Positions 5,750-13,358 of a DNA stretch of 20,818 nt are shown one piece after another; positions within the stretch are counted from its first letter, which is position 1; each line of letters opens with the position of its first letter. A program made the translations under genes and the position numbers. The stretch covers positions 1 to 20,818 of the forward strand of contig JASEHO010000011.1 in NCBI GenBank assembly GCA_030018505.1, in the 5' to 3' direction. This DNA comes from a bacterium. Its GTDB lineage: Bacteria; UBA9089; UBA9088; JAGUXG01. Under the pieces are notes generated by a model. The model was not told the DNA's origin. It did not search any database and saw only the letters and a program-made list of their open reading frames with translations.

Positions 5750-6118
5750 ATGAAAAAATCTATTGCTTGTTATACGACCTTTGAAAATCTGCTTACAATT
5801 GACTGGAATAAGAGTGTGAGCTTTGCTCTTCGCAAGATACGGGAGTTTAGTAAAAGCTGTTTGTTGGTTGTCAATAAAGAGGGTGGGGTAATCGGTATAG
5901 TTACAGAGAATGATAAAGAGAGCGACCAAAAGCTGGATGAGTTTTGCCAGAGGCCATTAAAAACAATTAGCCTTGAAGAAGGAAAAGGGATGAACTCTAT
6001 CAAAGCCGCCCAATATATGAGAGAGAATGGGTTTCATAGAATTGTGATTAAAGATGGAGAAAAGATAGGAATTTTTACCTCAACCGACTTTATCAAAATG
6101 GTTGCTGAGGGAGATTAA
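5750..6118 (+). CDS. CBS-domain protein preceding sat
   Basis: A 122-residue protein made almost entirely of two CBS motifs (roughly residues 16-58 and 70-121). The repeated pattern is a hydrophobic strand, the G-x-x-x-G-I-V/F-T element (GGVIGIVTEND and GEKIGIFTSTDF) and a following helix. CBS pairs typically bind adenine nucleotides. It has no catalytic domain, so it is probably a small sensor or regulatory partner. It is the first gene of the operon and ends 11 bp before sat. Since Sat consumes ATP and AprBA releases AMP, nucleotide sensing by this protein is plausible, but that is inference. The ATG has no Shine-Dalgarno, consistent with the nearly leaderless transcript predicted from the promoter. 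Confidence 0.8.
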   Translation: MKKSIACYTTFENLLTIDWNKSVSFALRKIREFSKSCLLVVNKEGGVIGIVTENDKESDQKLDEFCQRPLKTISLEEGKGMNSIKAAQYMRENGFHRIVIKDGEKIGIFTSTDFIKMVAEGD

Positions 6119-6129
6119 AGGAGGAAAAT

Positions 6130-7347
6130 ATGTCAAAGTTAATTGCACCACACGGTGGTGGGGAGTTAAAACCGCTATTGCTAACTGGGGATGAACTCCA
6201 CGAAGAGCAGAAGAGGGCAAAGACCTTAACTGAGGTTAAGATGTCATCCCGTGAGACATCCGATTTGATTATGTTGGGTATTGGTGCCTTTACACCATTG
6301 GATGGATTTATGGGTTATAATGACTGGAAGGGTGTTTGCGATGAGATGAGGCTGGCGAATGGGCTTTTCTGGCCTATTCCAATTACACTTTCTACAACAA
6401 AGGGACAGGCAGATAGCTTGAAAAAGGCTGATGTGGTTGCCTTGATTGATGAAGAAAGCGGCGAATTGATGGGCACAATGAGGGTAGAAGAGAAATACAC
6501 CATTGACAAGAAACATGAGTGCCAGCAGGTATTTAGAACAATTGACCAGGCTCATCCCGGTGTCCATAAGGTTATGACCCAGGAAGAGGTGAATCTTGCT
6601 GGACCTGTAAAGGTATTGAATGAACTTCATTACCCGGATGAATATGGCGATAAATATATGCGTCCGGCCCAAACCAGGGCTCTTTTTCAAGAAAAAGGCT
6701 GGAGCACTGTGGCTGCTCTGCAACTTAGAAATCCTATGCATCGCGCCCATGAATATCTGGCTAAAGTAGCTGTTGAGATTTGCGATGGCGTCTATATCCA
6801 TCAATTGGTCGGTAAACTCAAAGAAGGCGATATTCCTGGAGATGTTAGGGTAAAGGCAATTGACCTTTTAGTGGAGAAGTATTTTGTCAAGGATACCTGC
6901 GTTCAGGGTGTTTATCCTATGGAGATGCGTTACGGTGGGCCACGAGAGGCATTGCTTCATGGCGTCTTCAGACAGAACTATGGTTGTAGTCATCTCTTGA
7001 TTGGTAGAGATCATGCTGGCGTAGGCGATTACTACGGTCCTTACGATGCTCAACATATCTTTAGTGAAATACCGGCAGGTTCGCTCCTACTTCAACCACT
7101 TAAGATTGACCTGACCTTTTACTGCGTTAAATGCGATGGCATGGCCTCAACAAAGACCTGCCCTCACGATAAAGCAGATCGGGTGATACTAAGTGGCACA
7201 GCCTTAAGAAAGATGCTTTCTGAAAATGAGGAAGTTCCAGACCATTTCAGCAGACCTGAGGTATTAGAGGTATTAAAGGAGTATTACGCCGGGTTAGATG
7301 AGAAGGTAGAGATCAAGCTCCATAAACACGCCAGAGGAGAAAAATAA
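6130..7347 (+). CDS. sat: Sulfate adenylyltransferase (ATP sulfurylase, dissimilatory type)
   Basis: It catalyses ATP + sulfate to APS + pyrophosphate, or the reverse. The family signatures are all present: QLRNPMHRAHE with the HxxH catalytic pair (H204, H207), GRDHAG at 292-297, and LSGTALRKML near 355. A cysteine-rich element FYCVKCDG...TC-P-H near 335-350 matches the metal-binding region of the homo-oligomeric form found in sulfate reducers and thermophiles. With 405 residues it is the single-domain enzyme without an APS kinase extension. AAAGGAGG lies 5 nt before the ATG. The downstream aprBA genes follow in the order common to dissimilatory operons, so APS made here is the AprBA substrate. 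Confidence 0.97.
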   Translation: MSKLIAPHGGGELKPLLLTGDELHEEQKRAKTLTEVKMSSRETSDLIMLGIGAFTPLDGFMGYNDWKGVCDEMRLANGLFWPIPITLSTTKGQADSLKKADVVALIDEESGELMGTMRVEEKYTIDKKHECQQVFRTIDQAHPGVHKVMTQEEVNLAGPVKVLNELHYPDEYGDKYMRPAQTRALFQEKGWSTVAALQLRNPMHRAHEYLAKVAVEICDGVYIHQLVGKLKEGDIPGDVRVKAIDLLVEKYFVKDTCVQGVYPMEMRYGGPREALLHGVFRQNYGCSHLLIGRDHAGVGDYYGPYDAQHIFSEIPAGSLLLQPLKIDLTFYCVKCDGMASTKTCPHDKADRVILSGTALRKMLSENEEVPDHFSRPEVLEVLKEYYAGLDEKVEIKLHKHARGEK

Positions 7348-7414
7348 AAGGAGGTGATAGAATAACTAAAAACTAAAAACTGATAACTAAAAACTAATAA
7401 CTAAAAAGGAGGTG
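7346..7414 (+). repeat. Heptad array between two Shine-Dalgarno copies
   Basis: Six consecutive 7-bp units fill 7364-7405 (AACTAAA, AACTAAA, AACTGAT and variants). The array is bounded by two identical 11-bp copies of AAAAGGAGGTG at 7346-7356 and 7404-7414. The second is the working ribosome-binding site of aprB. The first overlaps the sat stop codon, matches the 16S 3' end over 12 nt (AAAGGAGGTGAT) and has no start codon behind it. This looks like insertion or expansion of the repeat inside the original ribosome-binding site, with duplication. Confidence 0.75.
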
Positions 7415-7419
7415 GCAAA

Positions 7420-7857
7420 ATGCCAAGTTATGTAATCGCAGAAAAGTGTGATGGGTGTAAGGGACAGGACAAGACTGCCTGTCAGTATATCTGTCCAAAT
7501 GACCTGTATAGGTTGAATGAGGAGAAGACCAAGGCTTTTAACCAGGAGCCAGAGCAGTGTTGGGAGTGCTATTGCTGTGCCAAGATATGTGCTCAGCAGG
7601 CTATTGAGATTAGAGCCTATGCAGACATCGTGCCTATGGGTGGTAGTATCATTCCTTTAAGAGGAACAGATTCTATTATGTGGACTGTGCAGTTCAGGAA
7701 CGGTAACATTAAAAGGTTCAAGTTCCCTATCAGGACTACCCCTGAGGGTTCAATCAAGCCTTATGAAGGCAAGGCTCAACCGTCTATGGATGACATAAAA
7801 AGTCAAAATCTTTTTTCTGAGATAGGTAAAACCTTACCTACCCCAGCAAAATCTTAA
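7420..7857 (+). CDS. aprB: Adenylylsulfate reductase beta subunit
   Basis: This ferredoxin-like subunit passes electrons to the FAD of AprA in the cytoplasm. Eight cysteines for two [4Fe-4S] clusters are visible: C10, C13, C21, C25 and C47, C50, C53, C57. W48, next to C47, corresponds to the tryptophan proposed to bridge cluster and flavin in the Archaeoglobus enzyme. The C-terminal part (~75-145) is the beta-sheet and tail that wraps around AprA (PMGGSIIPLRG, then SIMWTVQFRNG). The length of 145 is typical. A strong AAGGAGG precedes the ATG. aprA follows after 15 bp with its own AAGGAGG. Confidence 0.97.
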   Translation: MPSYVIAEKCDGCKGQDKTACQYICPNDLYRLNEEKTKAFNQEPEQCWECYCCAKICAQQAIEIRAYADIVPMGGSIIPLRGTDSIMWTVQFRNGNIKRFKFPIRTTPEGSIKPYEGKAQPSMDDIKSQNLFSEIGKTLPTPAKS

Positions 7858-7872
7858 AAAGGAGGAAAAATT

Positions 7873-9798
7873 ATGGCTATGCAAACACAAGAAACTTCGC
7901 ATTTTTGTAAGGAGCCGCAGATTGAAGAGGTAAATACAGATATATTGATTATTGGTGGCGGTATGGCCGCCTGTGGAGCGGCCTTTGAGGCAAAGAGATG
8001 GGCCCCAGAGGGTATGAAGATTACCTTAGTGGATAAGGCGGCTATGGAAAGAAGCGGCGCTGTAGCTCAGGGTCTTTCAGCTATCAACACCTATTTGGGA
8101 GAAAACACACCAGAGGATTATGTCCGCATGGTCTCCAATGACCTGATGGGTGTTGTTCGTGATGACCTTATCTATGATGTAGGTAGGCATGTTGATGATA
8201 CAGTGCATAGATTTGAGGAATGGGGATTGCCTATATGGAAGGCTGAAGGAAGTGAGGGAGTACCCCTTGAAAAGGGCGGAAAGCCTGTTAGAACAGGCAA
8301 ATGGCAGATAATGATTAATGGTGAGTCCTACAAAACCATCGTGGCTGAGGCGGCTAAAACAGCTATTGGTATGGAGAATATCTATGAAAGGGTGTTTATT
8401 GTTAAGCTCATACTTGATGACAAGGAAGAAAATCGTATAGCTGGAGCAGTAGGATTTAGCACAAGAGAGAACAAGATCTATATCTTTAAGGCTAAGTCTA
8501 TTATGATGGCCTGCGGAGGGGCAGTGAATATATTTAGACCTCGTCAGTCAACTGGAGAGGGTATGGGTAGAGCCTGGTATCCTATATGGAATGCTGGTTC
8601 GACATATACTATGGCCGCTCAGGTCGGCGCAGAATTGACTATGATGGAAAACCGATTTGTCCCAGCCAGGTTTAAGGATGGAGCAGGACCAGTTGGTGCC
8701 TGGTTCTTACTCTTTAAGGCAAAGGCAATGAATGCCCTGGGTGAAGATTACACAGTAAAAAATAAGGATATGCTTAATGATTATCTTCCTTATGGCGCCT
8801 CTAAGGTAACCCCAACCTGCTTAAGAAACCATCAGATGCTTAAGGAGATAAAAGAAGGTAGAGGTCCTATCTATATGGATACACCAACCGCAATGAAAAA
8901 TCTCTTTGAATCGCATGGTAATGACAAGAAAAAATGCAGGGAGCTTGAGTCAGAGGCATGGGAAGATTTCTTAGATATGTGTATTGGTCAGGCAGGTCAA
9001 TGGGCAGGAATGAATATTGCCCCTGAAGAGACTATGTCTGAGCTGATGCCAACAGAGCCGTATCTTTTAGGTTCACACTCAGGCTGTTGTGGAATCTGGG
9101 TTAGTGGCCCCGAGGATATTGCTCCAGCAGAATGGCAATGGGGATACAATCGAATGACTACAGTTTCTGGTCTGTTCACAGCCGGGGACGGCGTTGGCGC
9201 TTCTGGTCATAAATTCTCCTCTGGTTCGCATGCAGAGGGTAGAATTGCGGCTAAGGCTGCGGTCAGGTTTGCCCTTGACCACAAAGATTTTAATCCGACT
9301 ATTGCCCAAGACTCAAGGCAATTAGCAAATGAAATCTACCTACCGTTCATCAATTATGAGGAACATAAGGGGCTTTCTACTGACCCAGAGATCAATCCAC
9401 GCTATATCAAGCCAAGGATGCTGATGTTCAGGCTGAATAAGATTATGGATGAGTATGGTGGTGGTTGTGGAACGCATTATATTACTGGCAAGGCTATGCT
9501 GGAAAAGGCTCTGGAGCTTCTTGATATACTCAAGGTAGATGCTCAAAAACTGGCAGCCAAGGACCTGCATGAATTGCTGAGATGTTGGGAGAATTATCAT
9601 AGAATCTGGACAGCAGAGATGCACCTTAGACATATCCTCTTCAGGGAGGAGAGCAGGTATCCAGGGTTCTATTACAGGTCTGACTTTAACCTAATTGATG
9701 ACGCAAACTGGAAGTGCTTTGTCAACTCCAAGTATGATCCGAAACAAGGTCAATGGTCAGTATTCAAGAAGGAGCATAAGGATTTGGTTCCAAAGTAA
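7873..9798 (+). CDS. aprA: Adenylylsulfate reductase alpha subunit
   Basis: The catalytic FAD subunit reduces APS to sulfite and AMP (reversible). The dinucleotide-binding segment ILIIGGGMAACGAAFEA lies at ~24-40, with the second FAD-contact region GHKFSSGSHAEGRIAAKA near 450. The substrate-channel segment NRFVPARFKDGAGPVGAWF and HSGCCGIWVSGPED (H402, the expected active-site histidine) are intact. The length of 641 matches the family. The ATG at 7873 follows AAAAAGGAGG. It forms a heterodimer with AprB, and electrons are expected to come from QmoABC. A hairpin with a T-rich tail follows the stop, so part of the transcription may end here and give sat-aprBA more mRNA than the qmo genes. Confidence 0.98.
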   Translation: MAMQTQETSHFCKEPQIEEVNTDILIIGGGMAACGAAFEAKRWAPEGMKITLVDKAAMERSGAVAQGLSAINTYLGENTPEDYVRMVSNDLMGVVRDDLIYDVGRHVDDTVHRFEEWGLPIWKAEGSEGVPLEKGGKPVRTGKWQIMINGESYKTIVAEAAKTAIGMENIYERVFIVKLILDDKEENRIAGAVGFSTRENKIYIFKAKSIMMACGGAVNIFRPRQSTGEGMGRAWYPIWNAGSTYTMAAQVGAELTMMENRFVPARFKDGAGPVGAWFLLFKAKAMNALGEDYTVKNKDMLNDYLPYGASKVTPTCLRNHQMLKEIKEGRGPIYMDTPTAMKNLFESHGNDKKKCRELESEAWEDFLDMCIGQAGQWAGMNIAPEETMSELMPTEPYLLGSHSGCCGIWVSGPEDIAPAEWQWGYNRMTTVSGLFTAGDGVGASGHKFSSGSHAEGRIAAKAAVRFALDHKDFNPTIAQDSRQLANEIYLPFINYEEHKGLSTDPEINPRYIKPRMLMFRLNKIMDEYGGGCGTHYITGKAMLEKALELLDILKVDAQKLAAKDLHELLRCWENYHRIWTAEMHLRHILFREESRYPGFYYRSDFNLIDDANWKCFVNSKYDPKQGQWSVFKKEHKDLVPK

Positions 9799-9827
9799 TG
9801 GAAGATAAGGGATAGATTTTTTACAAA

Positions 9828-9865
9828 GGGGCAGGAAAACTTCTCCTGCCCCTACTTGTTTTTAT
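9828..9865 (+). terminator. Hairpin with T-rich tail between aprA and qmoA
   Basis: GGGGCAGGA (9828-9836) pairs perfectly with TCCTGCCCC (9844-9852) around a 7-nt loop, and a TACTTGTTTTTATT tract follows. It looks like an intrinsic terminator or attenuator. It ends only a few bases before the qmoA start codon and occupies the place where a ribosome-binding site would be. Confidence 0.65.
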
Positions 9866-9867
9866 TG

Positions 9868-11085
9868 ATGGCTAAGAATATTTTGATAATTGGCGGCGGG
9901 ATTTCTGGGATAACATCTGCGGTTGAGGCGGCTGAGACGGGTTATAGCGTTATTCTTGTGGAAAAGAACCCGTATCTTGGCGGAAGGGTTGTTCAGATGA
10001 ACAGGTACTTTCCTAAGCTATGCCCACCAACCTGTGGATTGGAGATAAACTTAAGAAGAATAAAGAATAGCCCAAATATTAAGGTTTTAACCCTTGCAGG
10101 TGTAGAGAATATAGAAGGCAATAAGGGAGACTATAAGGTAACAATAAAAATAGAGCCTCGCTACATAAATGAGAGATGCACAGCCTGCGGTGCGTGTGCT
10201 AAAGTTTGTCTATCTGAAAGAAAAGATGAATTTAACCTGAATATGGTCAGCACCAAAGCCATTTATCTTCCCCATCAACAAGCCTTTCCTTATAGATATG
10301 TGATTGATAGTGATGCTTGCACCAAGTGCGGCTCTTGTCTTGAGTCTTGTAAATACGGGGCAATTGACCTTAAAATGCAGGCAGAAACAAGGATTGTTAA
10401 TGTTGGCTCAATAATTATAACAACAGGTTGGAAGCCTTATGATGCCTCAAAGATTGATAATTTAGGCTTTGGCAGGTATAAGGATGTTATCACCAATATG
10501 ATGATGGAACGTATTGCCTCTCCAAATGGGCCAACTGAGGGCAAAATCCTTCGTCCATCTGACCAGAAAGAGCCAAAAAAAATAGCCTTTGTTCAATGTG
10601 CAGGCAGTCGTGATGAAAATCACCTGGCTTATTGCTCGGCTGTCTGCTGTCTTGCCTCCTTAAAACAGGTTACATACCTTAGAGAAAGCATCCCTGAATC
10701 TGAGATTTTTATCTTTTATATTGATATTCGTACCCCTGGTAAGTATGAAGATTTTTACAATAAAGTTGCAAGCGATAGCAGGGTTACTTTTATTAAAGGT
10801 AAAGCCTCTAAGATTGAAGAGAATGGTAGCGAACTTATTGTTGAGGCAGAGGATATACTCTCGGGAACCAAAAGAAGAGAGAACGTTTCGCTTGTTGTTT
10901 TGGCTTGTGGTATGCAGCCAGTGCCACCAGCAGATATCACCAGCGATAAAAATGGATTTATAAACCCACAAAAGGAGAATGGAATCTATCCTGCAGGTGT
11001 CTCCAAAAAGCCTGCTGATGTAGCCTCTTCTGTTCAAGATGCTACAGGAGCAGTATTAAAGGCTATTCAGGGCATTATTAGTTAG
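9868..11085 (+). CDS. qmoA: Quinone-interacting membrane-bound oxidoreductase subunit A (HdrA-like flavoprotein)
   Basis: A soluble HdrA-like subunit of the Qmo complex that links AprBA to the quinone pool. The FAD motif IIGGGISG is at residues 7-14, followed by VEKNPYLGGRV and the QmoA-typical YFPKLCPPTCGLEI. Two [4Fe-4S] motifs follow: C-x2-C-x2-C-x3-C near 104-114 (CTACGACAKVC) and near 151-161 (CTKCGSCLESC). The HdrA motif FVQCAGSRDE is near 249. 405 residues is in the usual range. The start is the ATG at 9868. A TTG at 9856 is in frame but lies inside the terminator-like hairpin. There is no recognisable Shine-Dalgarno. qmoB is not next to it but lies 2.3 kb downstream, beyond a transporter and a toxin-antitoxin pair. 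Confidence 0.93.
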   Translation: MAKNILIIGGGISGITSAVEAAETGYSVILVEKNPYLGGRVVQMNRYFPKLCPPTCGLEINLRRIKNSPNIKVLTLAGVENIEGNKGDYKVTIKIEPRYINERCTACGACAKVCLSERKDEFNLNMVSTKAIYLPHQQAFPYRYVIDSDACTKCGSCLESCKYGAIDLKMQAETRIVNVGSIIITTGWKPYDASKIDNLGFGRYKDVITNMMMERIASPNGPTEGKILRPSDQKEPKKIAFVQCAGSRDENHLAYCSAVCCLASLKQVTYLRESIPESEIFIFYIDIRTPGKYEDFYNKVASDSRVTFIKGKASKIEENGSELIVEAEDILSGTKRRENVSLVVLACGMQPVPPADITSDKNGFINPQKENGIYPAGVSKKPADVASSVQDATGAVLKAIQGIIS

Positions 11086-11111
11086 ACAGTAAGATTATGT
11101 GAGGTGGTTTA

Positions 11112-11951
11112 ATGGAGTGGTGGATCTGGTCAATCCTTTTGTTTATTGTAAGTTTTTTAATAGGCATAGTAGCTGTGCTTGCTGGTGTTGGAGGAGGGGT
11201 GCTATTTGTTCCTATTGTTAGTGGATTCTTTCCCTTTCATCTTGATTTTGTAAGGTGTGCAGGATTACTTGTCGCCCTTTCAGGGGCATTAGCGGCTGGG
11301 CCTGAGCTTTTGAAAAAGGGCTTGGCAGACCTCCGCTTGGCTATACCTTGTGCCTTGATTGCCTCTATATCTTCTATAATTGGGGCATTTCTTGGTCTTA
11401 GCCTGCCAGAAAATATCGTCCAGATAGCCCTGGGTCTGACAATCCTATTTATTGTAGCTGTAATGATAGTGGCTAAAAAATCAGAGTTCCCTGAGGTTAA
11501 AGAGCCAGATAAATTATCCTCTATCCTGAAGATAAATGGGATATATCACGAACAAACAGAAGGAAGGGATGTCAACTGGCAAATCCATAAAACACCTGTG
11601 GGGTTCTTTATGTTCATCTTTGTTGGTATAATGGCTGGTATGTTTGGTCTTGGGGCAGGCTGGGCTAATGTGCCTGTATTAAATCTGATAATGGGTGCTC
11701 CTTTGAAGGTTTCCGTAGCTACCAGTAAATTTTTACTTTCCATAACAGATACATCAGCCGCCTGGGTTTACATCAATCAAGGTGCTCTCTTCCCAATGGT
11801 GGTTATCCCTTCTATAATAGGTATAATGCTTGGTTCACTTATTGGGGCTAAACTACTCTCTAAAACAAAGCCAAAGGCAGTTAGATATGTAGTTATTGGC
11901 TTACTCATCTTTACAGGATTACGGGCAATAGCTAAGGGATTTGGATATTAA
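11112..11951 (+). CDS. TauE/SafE-family anion permease (probable sulfite or sulfonate transporter)
   Basis: A 279-residue polytopic membrane protein with about eight hydrophobic segments in two related halves. Each half starts with the family's glycine-rich element: AGVGGGVLFVPI near 24-35 and GMFGLGAGWANVPVLN near 176-191. A hydrophilic loop (~120-155) separates the halves. TauE/SafE proteins export or import sulfite, sulfonates and related organic anions. In this sulfur operon, export of sulfite or movement of a sulfur oxyanion is the likely job, but the substrate cannot be read. GAGGTGG precedes the ATG. It starts 26 bp after qmoA and its stop codon touches the next ATG, so the pair is translated together. 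Confidence 0.88.
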   Translation: MEWWIWSILLFIVSFLIGIVAVLAGVGGGVLFVPIVSGFFPFHLDFVRCAGLLVALSGALAAGPELLKKGLADLRLAIPCALIASISSIIGAFLGLSLPENIVQIALGLTILFIVAVMIVAKKSEFPEVKEPDKLSSILKINGIYHEQTEGRDVNWQIHKTPVGFFMFIFVGIMAGMFGLGAGWANVPVLNLIMGAPLKVSVATSKFLLSITDTSAAWVYINQGALFPMVVIPSIIGIMLGSLIGAKLLSKTKPKAVRYVVIGLLIFTGLRAIAKGFGY

Positions 11952-12347
11952 ATGAAAGAACAAGAGATTTATGCTAAATTTCTTAATGTGTTGAGTAAGA
12001 TAGGCTTAGGATTAGTGGTCATTACCTTTATCCTTTATGTAGGAGAGCTTCTGCCTGCTAAGATTCCTTTGCAGAAGATTTCCGAATATTGGTCATTATC
12101 CTGCGAGGAGTATCTTCGCTCCACAGGCATACACTCTGGCTGGTCGTGGCTACACCTCTTAGGCTATGGAGATTTTGTCACCTTTCTGGCTATTACCTTT
12201 TTAGCCATAACTACCATTATCTGCTATTTAGCCATCATTCCCTCATATTTAAGAAGAAATGATAAGATTTACTGCTGGCTGGCTATAATTGAGGTTGTGG
12301 TTTTAATAACCGCTGCAAGTGGCATTTTAAGTATAGGAGGACACTGA
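11952..12347 (+). CDS. Small membrane protein coupled to the TauE/SafE transporter
   Basis: A 131-residue protein with three predicted membrane segments (roughly residues 15-33, 70-95 and 105-127). Between the first two is a loop with Trp and His residues (SGWSWLHLLGYGD). The ATG directly follows the TAA of the transporter gene with no gap, which points to translational coupling and a joint role, for example as an accessory subunit. I recall similar small proteins beside TauE-like genes in sulfate reducers but cannot name the family with confidence. No catalytic or cofactor motif is obvious. Confidence 0.7.
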   Translation: MKEQEIYAKFLNVLSKIGLGLVVITFILYVGELLPAKIPLQKISEYWSLSCEEYLRSTGIHSGWSWLHLLGYGDFVTFLAITFLAITTIICYLAIIPSYLRRNDKIYCWLAIIEVVVLITAASGILSIGGH

Positions 12348-12358
12348 GTAAAGAGATT

Positions 12359-12541
12359 GTAACTATTTACCCATCTAAAAGTGAAGCAACAACCAGGTAA
12401 AAAGGGAATTCATTGCAAAATTATCAATGAACAATTAACAATTAACATTTGAAGAAGAGGAATAATTTTAAGATGCTAATTTAGGATTGTTTAATTTTAC
12501 ATTGAACTTTACCCGGTTACTTCAGATGAGTAAAGTGTTAC
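12359..12541. mobile_element. MITE-like element with imperfect terminal inverted repeats
   Basis: The element starts with GTAAC and ends with GTTAC. The outer 18 bp of the arms match at 15 positions (left GTAACTATTTACCCATCT; the right end, reverse-complemented, GTAACACTTTACTCATCT). Inner parts also match with gaps, through AACC and GGTAAA. A 4-bp GATT lies immediately outside both ends (12355-12358 and 12542-12545), as for a target-site duplication. No ORF lies inside. The right-end sequence recurs at 19413-19437. It sits between the transporter pair and hicB. Confidence 0.6.
12430..12447 (+). repeat. Short 7-bp phased repeat
   Basis: ACAATTA repeats twice plus a partial third unit. It lies inside the MITE-like element and is similar in period to the other intergenic arrays. 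Confidence 0.5.
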
Positions 12542-12613
12542 GATTCCAGAGTGAACACTTGAGTCGAGCTGTGAGGAAAAGGCAAAAGATAAAAATAAAG
12601 GAGGACTAAAAGA

Positions 12614-12958
12614 ATGCCAGAGCTATTAGAGAAAAGAAGGGTGGACGAAGAACCTATAAAATATCAAATAGGAGTTCCATTGCTTACAGTCTGTATCTTT
12701 AAGGATAATAACAGATTTTGTGCTAAATGTTTAGAACTGGATTTGGTGACGGAGATGGATACCATCGAGGAGGTAGCTGAAGAGATCCTTTCCGAGATTA
12801 AAGAATACGCAAAAGAATATACGGAAGATGTCAATCTGTATTCAAGCAGCCCAAACAGGGCTCATCATTTGCCATATATTAAAGCTATTGTCTCCTGTAA
12901 AAACGATTGGGACCTAAGGATGCTTCTTGAAGTAAGATATGGCAGTATACACATTTGA
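12614..12958 (+). CDS. hicB: HicB-like antitoxin
   Basis: A 114-residue protein whose middle (CAKCLELDLVTEMDTIEEVA, then EEILSEIKEYA) has the partially degraded RNase-H-like pattern of HicB-type antitoxins, where a strand with E-x-D is followed by a helix beginning near 'T-x-E-E-A'. No clear C-terminal ribbon-helix-helix is visible. AAAGGAGG lies 9 nt before the ATG. It overlaps the HicA-type gene by 20 bp, the standard module architecture (here antitoxin first). The module separates the qmoA-transporter block from qmoB. Confidence 0.75.
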   Translation: MPELLEKRRVDEEPIKYQIGVPLLTVCIFKDNNRFCAKCLELDLVTEMDTIEEVAEEILSEIKEYAKEYTEDVNLYSSSPNRAHHLPYIKAIVSCKNDWDLRMLLEVRYGSIHI

Positions 12959-13181
12959 TCAGTTTAGAACAGTTCTTAATAAATTGGGTTTTGAAAAGAT
13001 TCGCTCCCGAAAACATGAAACATGGCGTAAGATATTATCGAGTGGCACAATCCTTCGGGTGAGAATAAAACATAAACACAGCCAGACAATATCAAAATGG
13101 TTGTTTTACGAGATGCTAAGGCAGACAGGCATTGATGAGACTGCTTTTAAGGAGATTTTAGGCAAAGGACTAAGAAGATGA
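12939..13181 (+). CDS. hicA: HicA/YcfA-family toxin (mRNA interferase)
   Basis: An 80-residue protein of the YcfA/HicA type with a double-stranded-RNA-binding-like fold. FRTVLNKLGFEKIRSRKHETW contains the family's 'G-F-x-x-x-R' element and the histidine (H26) that is the candidate catalytic residue. TILRVRIKHKHSQTISKWLF follows, and a C-terminal helix ends the protein. Length and order are normal and the frame is intact, unlike the mazF-like gene upstream in the window. It probably cleaves mRNA when not bound by HicB. Its translation overlaps hicB by 20 bp. Confidence 0.78.
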   Translation: MAVYTFDQFRTVLNKLGFEKIRSRKHETWRKILSSGTILRVRIKHKHSQTISKWLFYEMLRQTGIDETAFKEILGKGLRR

Positions 13182-13358
13182 AGATTAGCAATGTAGAGCC
13201 GTTAGAGGTTAATAAGATTACGGATTTGATTGAGACTTTTAAAATAAGATAGTGGCGGAAAAATAAAAACCCCATAAAAAGAAGAGGATAGACCTATTGA
13301 TGGAGTCAGGACTTATCTTTATCAAAAATCGAACTTGTAAAAAAAGTGAAGGGTAATT

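Noticed and set aside
6244..6804. 186-codon open frame opposite sat
   Set aside because: It is fully antisense to a strongly conserved sat gene and matches no recognisable family.
7364..7405. CRISPR-like array
   Set aside because: Units are 7 bp with no spacers. The same applies to the 9-bp array at 15586-15639. No cas genes are present.
9856..9867. TTG start for qmoA 12 bp upstream
   Set aside because: It lies in the hairpin tail and adds only four residues before the typical MAKNILIIGGG start.
13178..13252. 24-codon frame MKISNVEPLEVNKITDLIE... overlapping the hicA stop by ATGA
   Set aside because: The overlap is attractive, but the peptide is very short, matches nothing I know, and is followed by no conserved frame. 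It may be a relic or chance.
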